64,000 nucleotides of DNA from positions 2,294,001-2,358,000 of the forward strand of contig OY756139.1 of NCBI GenBank assembly GCA_963576785.1, read 5' to 3'. The stretch's first letter is position 1; each line of letters starts with the position of its first letter. This document shows positions 34,563 through 46,075 of the stretch, in pieces. The notes beneath the pieces are model-generated. The model saw only the letters and a program-made list of their open reading frames with translations, was not told the origin of the DNA and made no database searches. The translations under genes and the position numbers were made by a program. The DNA comes from Chlorophyllum brunneum. Taxonomy: Eukaryota; Basidiomycota; Agaricomycetes; Agaricales; Agaricaceae.

Positions 34563-34775
34563 CACTAGATGAACTCTCCTTGGTTTTTTGAGCGTTAGTA
34601 TTTCTTCCGTGTCTCGCTCAGATCTTTACTTGTAATTTAACCAACACGCTTGTCAGCACTACAGGTATTATTAGTGTAAAACAACATACTCCTGTACAAC
34701 ATGCTGAATATGCAAAAACCGCAGTGTCAATAAGGAACTGAAAGAGCAACAGACGACGAAGGGAGACTGGAAACA

Positions 34776-35829
34776 TCATGTTTGTTCTTTCGGGAAATAC
34801 CCTTCCCAAGGGTCGACCCCAACCAAGTGACCGTGGCGTCGTTCCATACTGGGTTCGTCCAGTAGACCCCTTGCTCTCTCTGTCTCAGTAGCAGTTGAGA
34901 TCATTCTAACGAGGGACTTGAGTGCATAGTCCTCCACTGGGCGCCTGAGCACTCGTTTACGGCATGTCGGGCATGTATATTCTGGTTGGGGCTGCTGCAA
35001 GTGCAGTAGCTGTTGATGGATGTTGGGGTGAGCAAGGTATTCCGGTCGAAGAAGGCTCTGTATGCGTGTAACATATTGATTGAGCATTTTGGGGTGCCAA
35101 TGTGGGTTTGCCTGGATAAAGCGCGCATGGGCAGTACCGAACCAATCGCGGAGACAGGGAAGGCAGAACGTATGCCCACAATCAGGTAATCTGTTTGGGT
35201 ATGTGGGTTAATTGCACCGGTGATGGAGGATGAGCCGATGAGCAAGGCATACAGGTAAGGAGTGTACATGTAGGCTGTACAGATTTCACAGCTGAGCCCG
35301 TCTTCAAGTTTGGAGGGATCCTGGTGCGCATCAGGGGCTTGTTACAAGACCAGCTATTTGAGAAGGGGACACACTAAAACGAGTTTCCCATCGGTGGATT
35401 TGTGCTGTGAGGCTTTCGCACTAATATCCTCGAGCTCCGCACGAGAATGCGCGAGCTCCTGCGTTAATGTACTAGAGCTCTGGACATGTCGCTCGTTCTC
35501 CTGCTGAAGAATGTAACATATCGACAGGCAAGGGGATCCGAACCTACCTGCTTGAGTGTCGCGACCTGTCTTCGCAAATCGGCAAGGACAGAATGGTGTG
35601 AAGGTGGGACATGGTCGTCGTCTGAAGAGATTTCTATGACATCGGCGGGAGATATCTGGGGCATTCGTTTGGGCCTGTTCTTTGCATGGCGAGCGGGGAC
35701 ACGTCCCGGGCGGTGGGGTGGGTGGGGAGAAGAGTCGAGGTCGAGGGTGTCCTCGGAGTGGTGGCGCTTTGAAGAGGGCTTTGGGGGTCGAGGGCGGTGT
35801 GTGCGGGTGGCTGCTGGGGGAGAGGACAT
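34776..35829 (-). CDS. RING-finger E3 ubiquitin ligase with SIM-like motif and coiled coil
   Basis: Start at 35829 (MSSPPAATRTHRPRPPKP). Residues 1-80 are basic and disordered and contain ADVIEISSDDD, a SUMO-interacting-type motif. A coiled coil follows (LADLRRQVATLKQ, ENERHVQSSSTLTQELAHSR). The RING begins with CEICTAYMYTPY, is interrupted by a ~60-nt intron and continues LPDCGHTFCLPCLRDWF; the last pair, CPTCRKRV, comes only after a ~50-residue spacer with a leucine-rich helix, much longer than in a normal RING. The C-terminal segment ends at 34776 with VGVDPWEGYFPKEQT. It probably transfers ubiquitin in the nucleus; SIM plus RING suggests, but does not prove, a SUMO-targeted ligase. It lies 69 bases from the BTB gene, same strand. 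Confidence 0.8.
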
Positions 35830-35897
35830 CGTCGGTGCTGAGATGCGGTAATAATAGAACACAAGTCTAATGAACGTCTCTCACGTGATGCTACCTA

Positions 35898-36947
35898 CTA
35901 CACAGTCGACGGGAGCCCAGCAATGCACTCCCTTACCACACGCAGCGTCTCGTTCTTATCATACAGCAGCCGACTACAGTCCTTCTTTCGACACTTTGCC
36001 CTCCAGCATGCTTGCGCCTCCGGCCAGTCACTAAGTCCTGGGTGTAGAATTGTATCCCCTTCAGGCCGTTTGTCCATTTCAAGAACAATTTTGTACTTGA
36101 GCTCTCTCCAAGTATGATACTCCATCACCGTATTGCACAGAATGCAATTCGCCGTCGCTCCGGACACAAACGGGGGATTATCAAGCCTAGCGCGTAATCT
36201 ATGAACACATGCCGTCAGATTGTGACCAAATCACTGGAGTGTAGAGAAAATGGACAGACTGTTCCCTTCTTTTATGACGTAAGGTTATCAGGTCGAGCAA
36301 TGCCTTCGAAGGCAACTGCTGCAGTGTGTTTTGGTGGCAGGCATCAAATAGGTCGAGTTTGAGTGTCCGACTTGACGCAAGTCGGGCTTCCTCCTCCCAT
36401 CCATATCGACACGCGAATGAGTACAAGCGGAGTGGGTGTTCGAGTAGAAGACGTGTTGACGCAAAGCAGCGCAGAATCGAGATCGGTCCAAACATTTCGT
36501 ACTTTTCAGCAACAAACAGGACCTTTTCAACCAAGTCACAGTCTGCTAGTGACGATATTCCTAGTCCACAGGCCATTCGTAGAAGTGGTTCGAGCACTTC
36601 AGCGTCCTCGTCCAAATAGATGATATTGTCCACCGGAGACTTGGACCTGCATGCATAACCTCAGCAAATATTAACGGGTCGGTCTAAACCAGCACTCACT
36701 GTGGGAGGTCATACATCGCTTTGAAGAACCCCGAAGTCGTCTTGAGTGTATAGCTATGAACCCTGAAGAAGGTCTGGCCCCCTCGAGCTGAAAGAATAAC
36801 GTCCCCTTCTGGAGACGCAAACGCAGGATGCAGATTGTCTTCTATACTTGGCTCTTGCACATCCACCGCACTCTCCGCCCGCGAGAGAACCGGGAGCTCC
36901 CTCGCGACGGCTGGCGAGACATCGAGTGATTGCATATCGTCCTGCAT
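35898..36947 (-). CDS. BTB/POZ-domain protein
   Basis: Three exons or more. After MQDDMQSLDVSPAVAREL comes a BTB fold: SPEGDVILSARGGQTFFRVH, SYTLKTTSGFFKAMYDLPQ, then DNIIYLDEDAEVLEPLLRMA and LVEKVLFVAEKYEMFGPISI. A helical BACK-like stretch follows (HPLRLYSFACRYGWEEEARL, SKALLDLITLRHKRREQ). The last exon has a C-terminal Cys-containing part (CILCNTVMEYHTW, CRKKDCSRLLY) typical of a large Agaricomycete family of unknown role. BTB domains dimerise and often recruit Cul3, so an adaptor role is possible. The ATG at 36947 is chosen because an earlier ATG near 37031 would join out of frame through the intron before it. Confidence 0.8.
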
Positions 36948-37226
36948 CTATAAGCAAAGGATCGGTCAGAAACAGGAGAAATAGGCGCACTCTGAGAACA
37001 GATGGCAGTTACAATGCAGGATAGGGGCCATGTTAAGTGGATATCTTTAAGTGGGGAGATCGGATCAAAGACGGGCCGAATTTCATGATCATGATGTCCG
37101 TGTCCCCGAGTTTCCGTTTTCAGACCTCGATCACTCCGGTCCCATGCTCACTGCTATATATCGCGGACCCCAGCCAGAGTATCAAGACCGCCTCTTTCCC
37201 GTTCAGACCCTCTGAGATATAGAGCA
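36948..37226. promoter_or_regulatory. Divergent promoter of the BTB gene and first YCII gene
   Basis: A 279-bp divergent spacer. A TATAT stretch near 37157-37163, about 65 bases before the YCII start, could act as its TATA box. Nothing else is recognised. Confidence 0.35.
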
Positions 37227-37758
37227 ATGTCCAGTACAGCACCCACTCGTCACCGCTTCCTCGTCTACGCACCAGACAAGACCGAAGAAGGGACTCTTGA
37301 CAAACGACTCTCCGTTAGGTCGAAGCATCTCGAAGGCGCCACGAGCAACTTTAATGGCGGAAAAATTCGTATGCATATCAAATAGCTTGGAGTCCGGATC
37401 GGTGCTAATTGCACTCCCGAAATACTCAAGGCGTTGGAGGAGCAATATTGACCCCAGAGTCGATTGCTTCGCCGGATGCACCCAAGAAGATGATTGGATC
37501 CGTCTTCATTTTTGAGGCAGAAAACATTGACCAGTGCGTCCCTCTTCCTCCTAGCTGAATACACCCAGACATCAAGTGTCGGACTCTTTAGGGTCTGGGA
37601 GACGATGAAGAAGGATGTGTACTATACCTCGGGTGTGGTGCGTTATGGCTTCCAACATGACTGTAATCCATCACACTCGGCTGATGCTATACATCCAGTG
37701 GGATACCGAGAAGCTGACTGTTCTGCCATACACTATCGCCACTCCATTCAACCTCTAA
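37227..37758 (+). CDS. YCII-domain protein, copy 1
   Basis: Four exons (37227-37368, 37431-37533, 37592-37637, 37699-37758) give 116 residues. HRFLVYAPDKTEEGTLDKRL at the start, GGAILTPE in the middle, GSVFIFEAENIDQVWETMKK and the WDTEKLTVLPYTIATPFN end are the YCII (dimeric alpha-beta barrel) pattern. Proteins of this fold include stand-alone isomerases and dehydrochlorinase-like enzymes, but the substrate here is unknown. The next gene downstream encodes a second copy on the same strand. Confidence 0.85.
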
Positions 37759-37992
37759 ATTCATTCTCGTCGGAATAAGCGATTGGTTCATGCTGTTGTG
37801 TAAATTGTCAATGCATCACCTTTACAATTTAATTCACTTTGACGGGCCGCACAACCGTTTCATACCAGGCCAGGCCTTTACGACCCTCCTAATCAACCTC
37901 TCGTGTGAGAAATGTCAACCATCCCAAATACAGAGAGATACACTTCTCAAAACATCTTCCACTCTCCTCGCTAGCCTTCTTCCTCCCGACAA

Positions 37993-38535
37993 ATGTTTGG
38001 TCTACATCGGGTTGTGCCCAGTCCACTCGGTAATTTACGTTTGTTGCACAGCACCTCCTCCAGGACTACGTCGAGGAATAGATTCTTTGTCTATGCTCCT
38101 GATTATCCTAACAAGGTCGCACGGAGGTATGAGGTGCGAGAAGCCCATCTTGCAGATGTGAAAGCACCTATCGAGAACGGTATCATCAGCACGTATTTGA
38201 TCATTTTCTCCCATTCCATGGATGCTGATTGGGTCTATTATTATTATGATGCCTATGTTACTACAGGAGTGGCTGGGATGCTTACCGACCCAGCACAACC
38301 CACAGTCACTATTGGCAGCGAAACCCGGAACAATGCAACGGGGTCAATACTCATTATAGAAGCTGAGACGCTGGAAAAGGCGAGGAAGCTCATTATCAAC
38401 GATGTGTATTGGAAGAATGGTGTTGTGAGTGGGATGCTCTCTCTTGTGGGGTGATATTCATCCAATGTTCGGCTGTAGTGGGACAAGGAACGAGTGATTA
38501 TCCAACCGTTCTTCGCTGCGACGCCATTCCCCTGA
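37993..38535 (+). CDS. YCII-domain protein, copy 2, with N-terminal extension
   Basis: Three exons (37993-38179, 38267-38424, 38479-38535) give 133 residues. After a ~28-residue Arg/Ser-rich, acid-free leader (MFGLHRVVPSPLGNLRLLHS) that looks like a mitochondrial targeting sequence comes NRFFVYAPDYPNKVARRYEV, then GSILIIEAETLEKARKLI and YWKNGVWDKERVIIQPFFAATPFP. It is clearly related to the gene just upstream: the last intron splits both genes at the same place, right before the Trp-Asp of the final strand, so tandem duplication is the simplest explanation. The gap between the copies is 234 bp. Function unknown. Confidence 0.85.
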
Positions 38536-38749
38536 TGTGATAATGATAATTCCACTGTTCATGTTTAACCATTAGTCAATAGTCTGTCGAATCCTCGACC
38601 CACCAAGGTTGCCGGATATCTATCAATGTAATCCGTCTGAGTGCCTGAATATCAGGTTCCGGCCATGTCCCACAAGAATTCTTGATTGTGGGACTTTTGA
38701 ACACCAACAGTCTGGGTAACAATCTCGCATCCTCCAGCCTCTCTTGCAC

Positions 38750-39929
38750 ATGGCCCACCCGATTTCCCGTACTTCCCTTCAAAACCCTCTCCGCCTGTCG
38801 CGTACCCACTGGCCCATTACTCTCGCACCCTCAGCCTATCGCAAGATGTCTTCTTCCTCGGCAAATAACTACGAATACATCATCACATCGAGACCGGAAC
38901 CTGCGGTTTTGTTGATCCAGCTCAACCGTCCAAAAGCACTCAATGCCTTGTGCAGTCCTCTGTTCAAGGAGCTTAACCAAGCGCTGAAAGACGCGGACAA
39001 GGACGATGCTGTTGGAGCTATGGTGTTGACTGGCTCTGAGAGGGCCTTTGCTGGTACGTTGGCATGGCCCCGTGACGGGACGGCTCGAAAGCTAACTTGG
39101 CTCCCTTCCCGCAGCTGGTGCGGATATCAAGGAGATGAAGGATAAACAGTGTAAGTATGCCCGTTTCAAGCTACCATGTACTTTGCTTAATTCCGAACCC
39201 GAAAGTTGCGGATGTGTACAAGAACAAGTTCCTCGAGGACTGGGGTGATATCACACACATCAGCAAACCTATCATCGCCGCCGTTAGTGGATACGCAGTA
39301 CGTCTCTCCTGTTCGTCCTTGAACAACTATACTTAATATGCGGCTCAGCTCGGAGGAGGCTGCGAACTTGCACTCATGTGTGACATCATCCTCGCTTCAC
39401 CTACCGCCAAATTCGGTCAGCCCGAAATCAATCTGGGTGTTATCCCAGGTGGCGGCGGTTCTCAGCGTCTTGCTCAGCTGATTGGCAAATCTCGTACTAT
39501 GGAAATGGTTTTAACCGGCCGTACTATTACAGCTGAGGAAGCAGACAAGTGGGGGATGATTAGTAGGATTGTTGGAGACGGTGAAGGCCAGGTGGTTAAG
39601 GATGCTATCGCGATGGCGAGAGAGATTGCTAGCAAGAGCCAGGTCGCGGTTCATGCAGCCAAGGAGGTTGTTAACGAAGGTAAGTTGTTGGATCAAGAGA
39701 GGTGCTCTGAAAAAGCTGATAAGGGTTACAGCGTATGAGATGACTTTAACGGAAGGCCTGAAGTATGAGAGGAGAATCTTCCATGGCTTGTTTGCCACCA
39801 ATGATCAGAAAGAAGGTAAGAATAGCTCGGGCTCTGACTACATAGCTCTTGGTGAATTAACCTCGTTGTGTCCTCAAAGGAATGGCCGCATTTGCCGAGA
39901 AGAGGAAGGCAAACTTCACCCACTCATGA
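38750..39929 (+). CDS. Mitochondrial enoyl-CoA hydratase
   Basis: Hydrates trans-2-enoyl-CoA in fatty-acid or branched-chain amino-acid breakdown. The first ~40 residues (from [20 protein letters not shown]) are basic and Ser-rich, as a mitochondrial presequence should be. The crotonase fold is clear: [51 protein letters not shown] with the first catalytic glutamate, and [20 protein letters not shown] with the second. The end KRKANFTHS is the normal short-chain hydratase (ECHS1-type) C-terminus. About six exons. The ATG at 38750 is the first in frame; an internal ATG before SSSSANN would make a cytosolic form without the leader. Confidence 0.93.
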
Positions 39930-39962
39930 GGCATGAGGGGAGGCTTCTACTCCTCAAGGCAT

Positions 39963-40360
39963 CTAATAGCACGGAAGTTGTATCTGGGTACAGTTCCTAA
40001 AATAAAATTCAGTCAGACCAAAACGATAACAGTGCAACAAATAATATTCACATTGATACCACCGGATTACACTTCCAACCAGCATAGCTGGAGCAAAAAT
40101 TAGCCACAATGGTTTATCCAGTATTCTAAACATGGCGCACCAACACCCAAGCCCCCAATAATTCTCTTTTGGGCAGGTGTACCTGGTGCGGACGCTCTTG
40201 ACTGCATCAGGGCATACATTCCGACACCAGCGAAAGTCGCAGAGCCAACGATGCGACATGACACGCATTCCTTGCTTCCGGCCTCAATCTGGTCGACTAG
40301 ACTGCGGCTGGCATCTCCCCATGGTTTATCTTCTTTGCTGTTGCTGGTCGTGTTGCTCAT
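39963..40360 (-). CDS. Small membrane protein, DUF4536/DMAC1-like
   Basis: Two exons. The start region MSNTTSNSKEDKPWGDASRS is soluble; then CVSCRIVGSATFAGVGMYAL with its CxxC pair and a second hydrophobic segment GGLGVGAMLVGSVIRWY after the intron. This CxxC-plus-two-helices layout is that of the DUF4536 family, related to the animal complex I assembly factor DMAC1 and probably an inner mitochondrial membrane protein. The C-terminal ~30 residues after IRWY are unusual; the real stop may depend on another splice. It converges on the enoyl-CoA hydratase with only 33 bases between stop codons. Confidence 0.65.
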
Positions 40361-41767
40361 TTCATATGCGCAACTGGGTGGGCGGCTGTAGGCGGTGTGG
40401 CAGAGATGAACAGAGTCGCGTTTGGTAGAGGGCCACGTGATCTACGTCAGAAATACGGTCCGGCAGGTCGCCACAAACGTCTGCGCTGGGAATTTCTCCT
40501 CGAGGCATGTAGCTGGCTTTCTTGAATCCTCTTCGGAATCTAGGGCACTCTTAATCCTGGGTGCCAATACATTTATCCAAACGCCCAACATTAGAGTTCG
40601 CCTCCGAACATGACGCCTACTTATTACTCCGCGCACGCCACAAACCTGTCACTCAATGACCTCGCTTGGCACAACTCGAGGGGACGATGTGATCAGGCTC
40701 ATCTATTTATCCGAGCTTCTTTCAGTAAGAGCTGGCACTGCACTTCAATTACATGCCGCCCCGTGCCAGCCCAAGTAGTGTGGACACTGGACATACTTCG
40801 CTTCAGGTATCTGAGTCATGCTCTTTGCCTATAGGTCATGAAGTAGTCGCTGCATCTTCGATGACATGATTTATAATTCTGATCATGGTCTACACCTGCT
40901 GAATGCCTCGCCAGTGCTCGGAGCTGCGAACGAAGACGAAATACCTTGATGGACAGACATGTCGAATTGAAGACTTAGGTTGGAATCTCGTCAGGAGCCA
41001 TGACCCCGTAAGTGCCTTTTCCTTTCGCCCTCGGCAGTTGATAGAGCTAACACACGAGTAACATATAGATCATCAAGTCAGCAGTCAATCACCAAGTGAT
41101 CAATGACCAGTTGGCAACTTCTCCAACAATTATTACATGAGTGACTACTTGCTCATTCAGTCTAAATACGGCTGGATAAACAATTTACCAGGACCAGCCA
41201 TCTTTTCCTCCAATGGCCATGAACACAAATCGCATAGCCATGCACATACACACGTACCCAACCGGAGAATCAGACATGCACGCAGGTAGGAACTTACACA
41301 CGGAAGCCAAAGCTATCTATATTCATACCCATTTACATGATCCTTCTGGCATTCTCATTACGACTTGGAGCCTTCGGCGGCCGATCATGTGAAGGGCCCT
41401 GTTGGAAGACCCAATTTATAACCCAAGCGATGGGCCTTGGGCACCCGGGCGTCCCTATCGCTTCGCTAGGCTCCTCGTGCACCATACTTATACTCGCGAA
41501 GTTCTTCCCCGCAAGACATCCGTGGCCGTTGCCTCTGCAAGGATTTTGGCGAGATTTTCGGAATCCCTCCTACGGTACACACAGGCTTTGACCCACTACC
41601 AGGTTCTCTAGCATTCTACCCGAGATAAATAACGTTCCCGCGTTCAATTGGCGGGTGGGAACCGCAAACTTTCCACACCCGGTGCTATAACCAACCTTCA
41701 TCACTACTGCAGTTGCTCCTACTATCACTCAGGGGACTCCCCGTTACGATATCCATCACTCAGAACC
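40361..41767. other. Intergenic, 1.4 kb, upstream of the P450
   Basis: Between the DUF4536 gene (-) and the P450 gene (+). Short frames on both strands show no motif or coherent splicing. The last 150 bases before the P450 start hold CT-rich sequence typical of a fungal 5' region. No gene supported. Confidence 0.4.
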
Positions 41768-44478
41768 ATGTTTAACACCACAGCCATGCCCTTCGCAAGT
41801 GATACGCCGTTTCTCCGACTTTTTTTTGTTTCACAACATCAAACGCCTAATGTATGTGGTTTAGCGTCACTAGGCTTATCTGATATGATGTGCCTTACTC
41901 TGTAACCCTCAGCCCTTGATAATCGCAATCCTGTCGACGGTTTTGGGTGGTGCATATGCATTGTATCGGAAAGCAACAAGGATATCAGTTGCACATGTCC
42001 GCGGGCCACCTGCAGAGACTTTCACCCTTGGTGAGTGTCTCGGAAAGTGGGACTGAATTGACGACCATTGAGGGTGTGATGTAGGGAACTTGCCCGAGCT
42101 GTTCCAGAGTCAGGTTGGAGGTGCAGATTTCAAATATCAGAAGGAATACGGCGATGTCGTCAGGATCAAGGGACCATTTGGTGTTCGTTCTTGTGGCACA
42201 GTGTACAATCTGACCCCTTACTGAACATTCACACAGGAGGACCGCCTTCTGATATCGGACCCCAAGGCTTTACAGTATGTTTTTCACACATCTGGTTCGT
42301 GACTTCCCTTCGGGCGCGCGTCTGTCATATTGTACTAATGACATTGCTTTCCTGCCCTCCCCTCCGGTGCTATAGGATATAACTTCCTAAAGTGGCCAGA
42401 GAGAACGGAAATATCTCGAGTGCTGATGGGTCGCGGGCTCCTTTGGGCGGATGGTGAAATTCACCGGCGTCAGCGAAAGGTCATGTTACCTGGCTTCGGC
42501 GGTAAGCATATGCCAAAAGCCACTATCATGGCACAGTTGTGCGGGGTTTTTGACTTGTCAACTGCGCTTTTAGGACCAGAATCTAAGGCGTTTGTCTCCA
42601 TATTCCGACGAGTGGGTGCGGAGGTGTGTTTCGTTTCAAGTCGTGGGTGGGGCCGGTCACTTACGACCGTTCAAATCTTCAGTTGACGAACCAGTGGACT
42701 GACATCCTTGTGAGTTCGCCTGATCAAAGTACGGTATTCAATGTTGCCGCATGGCTGTCCCGAGCCACGATGGATTCTATCGGAGAAGGTATGAGGAAAA
42801 CAGCTTATTCCCAAGAATTTTGACGTCGTCGCTTATCATAAATTTCCATAGCGGCATTTGACTATCAATTTGGCGCGCTGGCGAATTCGAAGAATGAATT
42901 CATGGAAGCATACATGGGCCTCATGTACGTCGCGCACTTGATCTGAATTGATGTTCTTCCCCAGGTGCCGTGTTCGGATGGCGGCAATCACTCATGAATG
43001 TGTTCGCTTTTTAGGTCTGACACTCTTGGATCACCGTCGAGGTCGGGCATCTTTATGCAAACCGTGCTCCCGGTTTGGGCTCTCCAGCTCATGTCAAAGT
43101 ATTCAAACCGCCGAAACCTCAAACACGCGCGTCATACAGCCCAATTGGCAAATGCTGTAACACGTCAACTCGTCGACTCAAAAGCAGAAGCTCTATTACA
43201 GGGCAAGGGAAACAAGGATATTCTCAGTCTTTTGGGTAGGTTTACTGCTCGTCCCCGATCATTAATGCCTGACCCCGTAACATCTTTCCTTGCCTGGTTT
43301 CGGTCCCCGAAGTTCAAGCGAATGCGTCCGAGAACACGGATACGAAACTCAGTGATGAGGAGCTCTTGGCGCAGATGCGGTGTGTTCCAAGAACCTCGCA
43401 ACAAGTTCTCTAGACTGACGGGAGAATGTGCGTGGTTTGAAACTTGGGTATTACTAGGACCATCCTCCTAGCCGGCCACGAAACAAGCGCCACAACCCTC
43501 TGCTGGGTTCTTCTTGAGCTCGCACGCCATCCTGGCGTTCAAAGAAGACTTCGTACGGAGATACGAGAGACCGAGCTCGCCATTCACGCGCGCGGCGGGT
43601 CCGACTTCACCGCATCTGATCTCGATAGCATGCCCTACCTCAGTGCGGTTCTTAAGGTGAGCCACCTATCGTCATTTCTCCGCGGTCGAGCAGGCCACAT
43701 ACCCTTTTCCTGCTATTGACTCATGATCTCTAACTGACTCTACTTGCCTTGTCTTTCTTCAAATGGCCGGGTCGTGGTAAAGGAATCAATGAGGTTCCAT
43801 CCAGCCGTATATCATAATTATAGACTTGCAGCCCGGGACGATGTGTTGCCCCTGTCCAAGCCAATTACCACGACAACTGGAGAGAAAATTACGAAGCTTC
43901 CCATCCCCAAGGGCCTCAAAGTCATACTATCCATCTCCGGATACAATAGGTCAGTGGATCTCTTCTTCGTCGATTTAAAATTATAACACTCATTTGGATG
44001 GGACTTTGTTTTAACTTTCTGTTCCCTGACCCCTTGTATTTCCCTGGACTCTGGTGCTTGGCATGTGGCCTGTTGGGTGTGTGCGTGGCCGCTAAAAACA
44101 GAAATGAAGAGGTGTTTGGCGACGATGCGCACGTGTATAACCCGGATAGATGGTTCAGGGATGCTGGTGAGAAGAGAGGTCCGAGTGTTGGTGTATATGG
44201 CAACCTGTAAGTCTTGGCTCGAGCTGGTTGTTCAGGTTCTGAATTACACCAGCTTGACTTTTGCCGGTGGTGTACGGGCCTGCATTGGCTGGCGGTTCGC
44301 ACTTTATGAAGTTCAGTCGCTGACCGTGGAGATTATTAATAACTTCGAACTGGCTCCCACCCCGGAGATTGAGAAGCTGAGGAGAGAGGCATGCTTAGTT
44401 ATGATCCCAACATTAGAGGGGGAGCAGCTGAAGGGGGAAAACTTGCCCCTGAAGGTAACACTGGCTCCTCGGGACTGA
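41768..44478 (+). CDS. Microsomal cytochrome P450 monooxygenase
   Basis: Haem-thiolate monooxygenase anchored in the endoplasmic reticulum. A hydrophobic N-terminal anchor (PLIIAILSTVLGGAYALY) is formed by joining exons 1 and 2. Downstream are RGPPAETFTLGNLPELF, YGDVVRIKGPFGEDRLLIS, ERTEISRVLMGRGLLWADG with HRRQRKVMLPGFGG (C-helix region), LSDEELLAQMRTILLAGHET with AGHETSATT as the I-helix oxygen-activation motif, ESMRFHPAV as the ExxR motif, YNPDRWF, and the haem loop FAGGVRACIGWRFA with its cysteine. At least twelve introns; no break found. The layout fits the large Agaricomycete P450 expansion used in xenobiotic and secondary metabolism; I do not assign a CYP number. Substrate unknown, no biosynthetic partners adjacent. 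Confidence 0.92.
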
Positions 44479-44601
44479 GCGCTGAGCTTCAGTATTTTTG
44501 TATGTTAGCACGAATGTATGAAATTTATGGCCAGGCGCGCATTGTTTATTTGTGTTTCTCAGCGTCATCGTGTCAGCTCTCGGAACGGCACCTGCGTCAG
44601 C

Positions 44602-45849
44602 ATGCTCAGCAGAACAAACGTCTCTCGCCTTCTCGTATCCCGCCCACAAACCACCCTCCATTTTCGTACGTCGTATCGATCAGATTCAATATAATCTTGG
44701 CTGAGTTTTCCCAAAGCATCCAGCTCGCTTGTCCAGCGACGGGAACTTCAGTCAATATCGCCCCTGGCTAGATGCAGTTCAACATCATCCAAGTGAGCAA
44801 TGAATACAAATTATACCAACTCCAAAAACTGAGTGTTTTCTCTGCCAAGGCCCCAATCCATATTCAGCACACCAGACTCTCCATGGGAGCAACTATTCGC
44901 TGGACCCGCGATCCATAGCACTTCCCCTTCGAAGGCAAACCCACGTCCTTCTGAAGCACCCGCCCGTCGTGTCGAGATGACTGCCCAAGAGCAAAAAACT
45001 TTCACAGATCTCTTTGACGAAATCTTTCGTGTGGCCGAAGCCGTCAGCGCCTCCAAACCTATGACGGACTCCCAGGGAGATCTAGGAGGCATTGACGAGA
45101 GTGCCCCTGCCTTTTCAAGCGATTTTTACGAACGCATACGACGGACACCTCGACAACCGAAATGGGGTGAAGAGCTGAATGAAGAACTCGATAAGAAGAG
45201 GGAAGAGATGGATTTGTGTCGAACAGACCAGGAGCTTCTGGACTGGATGCTTGTGGGTGTCTTTGACGAGTCGCGGGAGTATGAGGAACAAGCGAGAGAG
45301 ATCGGACCACAGACGAGGAGCAAGCGGAATGTGACTTTACAGCCGTCTTGGTACTCCCACATTATTGCCCTCCTCATGCGCACTTTCCGTGATAAGTACC
45401 ACAATCCACATACAGCGCTGGCCATCTTCAATCACGTCAAGGCGGCATCGATAGCCTCATACGCGTTTGGCTGTTCAACCGACGCATACAACGAACTTAT
45501 CCAGACACATTGGTCGTGCTTCCGAGATGTGGATGCCGTTTTGAACGCATTTAGAGAGATGCAGGTGAATGGTGTCGTCACGAATAGCAAGACGGGCAGG
45601 CTACTCGACACTATCCGGCGGGACGTTGGTGCTGAGAAGCTATGGTCGGAGGAAGAAGTTTCTAACATAATCACACGGCTTGACGCTATTCGAAGGGATG
45701 CTGAGGGCTTCGAGAAAGCATCCAAGAGATTCAAAGGCAGACACAAGTGGGACCAGTGGAAAGGCCGGACACTACGCGATGATCCAGCCGATAAATGGGG
45801 TTTCAACAATTGGGATACTGCTTCCATAGCGAAAGCTCGATTGGCGTAA
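44602..45849 (+). CDS. Mtf2-domain mitochondrial gene-expression protein
   Basis: Three exons (44602-44665, 44706-44792, 44834-45849) sum to 389 codons, giving 388 residues. The first exon, MLSRTNVSRLLVSRPQTTLH, is a good mitochondrial presequence. The large exon contains FTDLFDEIFRVAEAVSASKP and a helical body with ALLMRTFRDKYHNPHTALAIFNHVK, SYAFGCSTDAYNELIQTHW and DVDAVLNAFREMQVNGVVTN, the pattern of the fungal Mtf2/Nam1 domain, which supports mitochondrial RNA processing and translation. Both introns would end in GAG rather than the usual YAG, so exon 1-2 borders are less certain; using only the large exon gives a protein without a leader starting at 44834. Confidence 0.7.
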
Positions 45850-46075
45850 TGTGCACATACTAGGGTTTCATGTTATTACAGTGTGCATATTTAAGGGTAC
45901 ATGTACAGTTGGCTAATCCCGGGTCAGTCATTAACATAAGAAGACCGGGAGCAGCATGTACGTGCCCCTGGGAATGTAACAGGTTAGAAAAAGGTTTTTG
46001 TTCATTAAAGCATGGTATAAAGTCCCCAAATCAGAAGTGCCTAGTGAAGCTTTGAAGTTTCGGGATTAATGTAGA

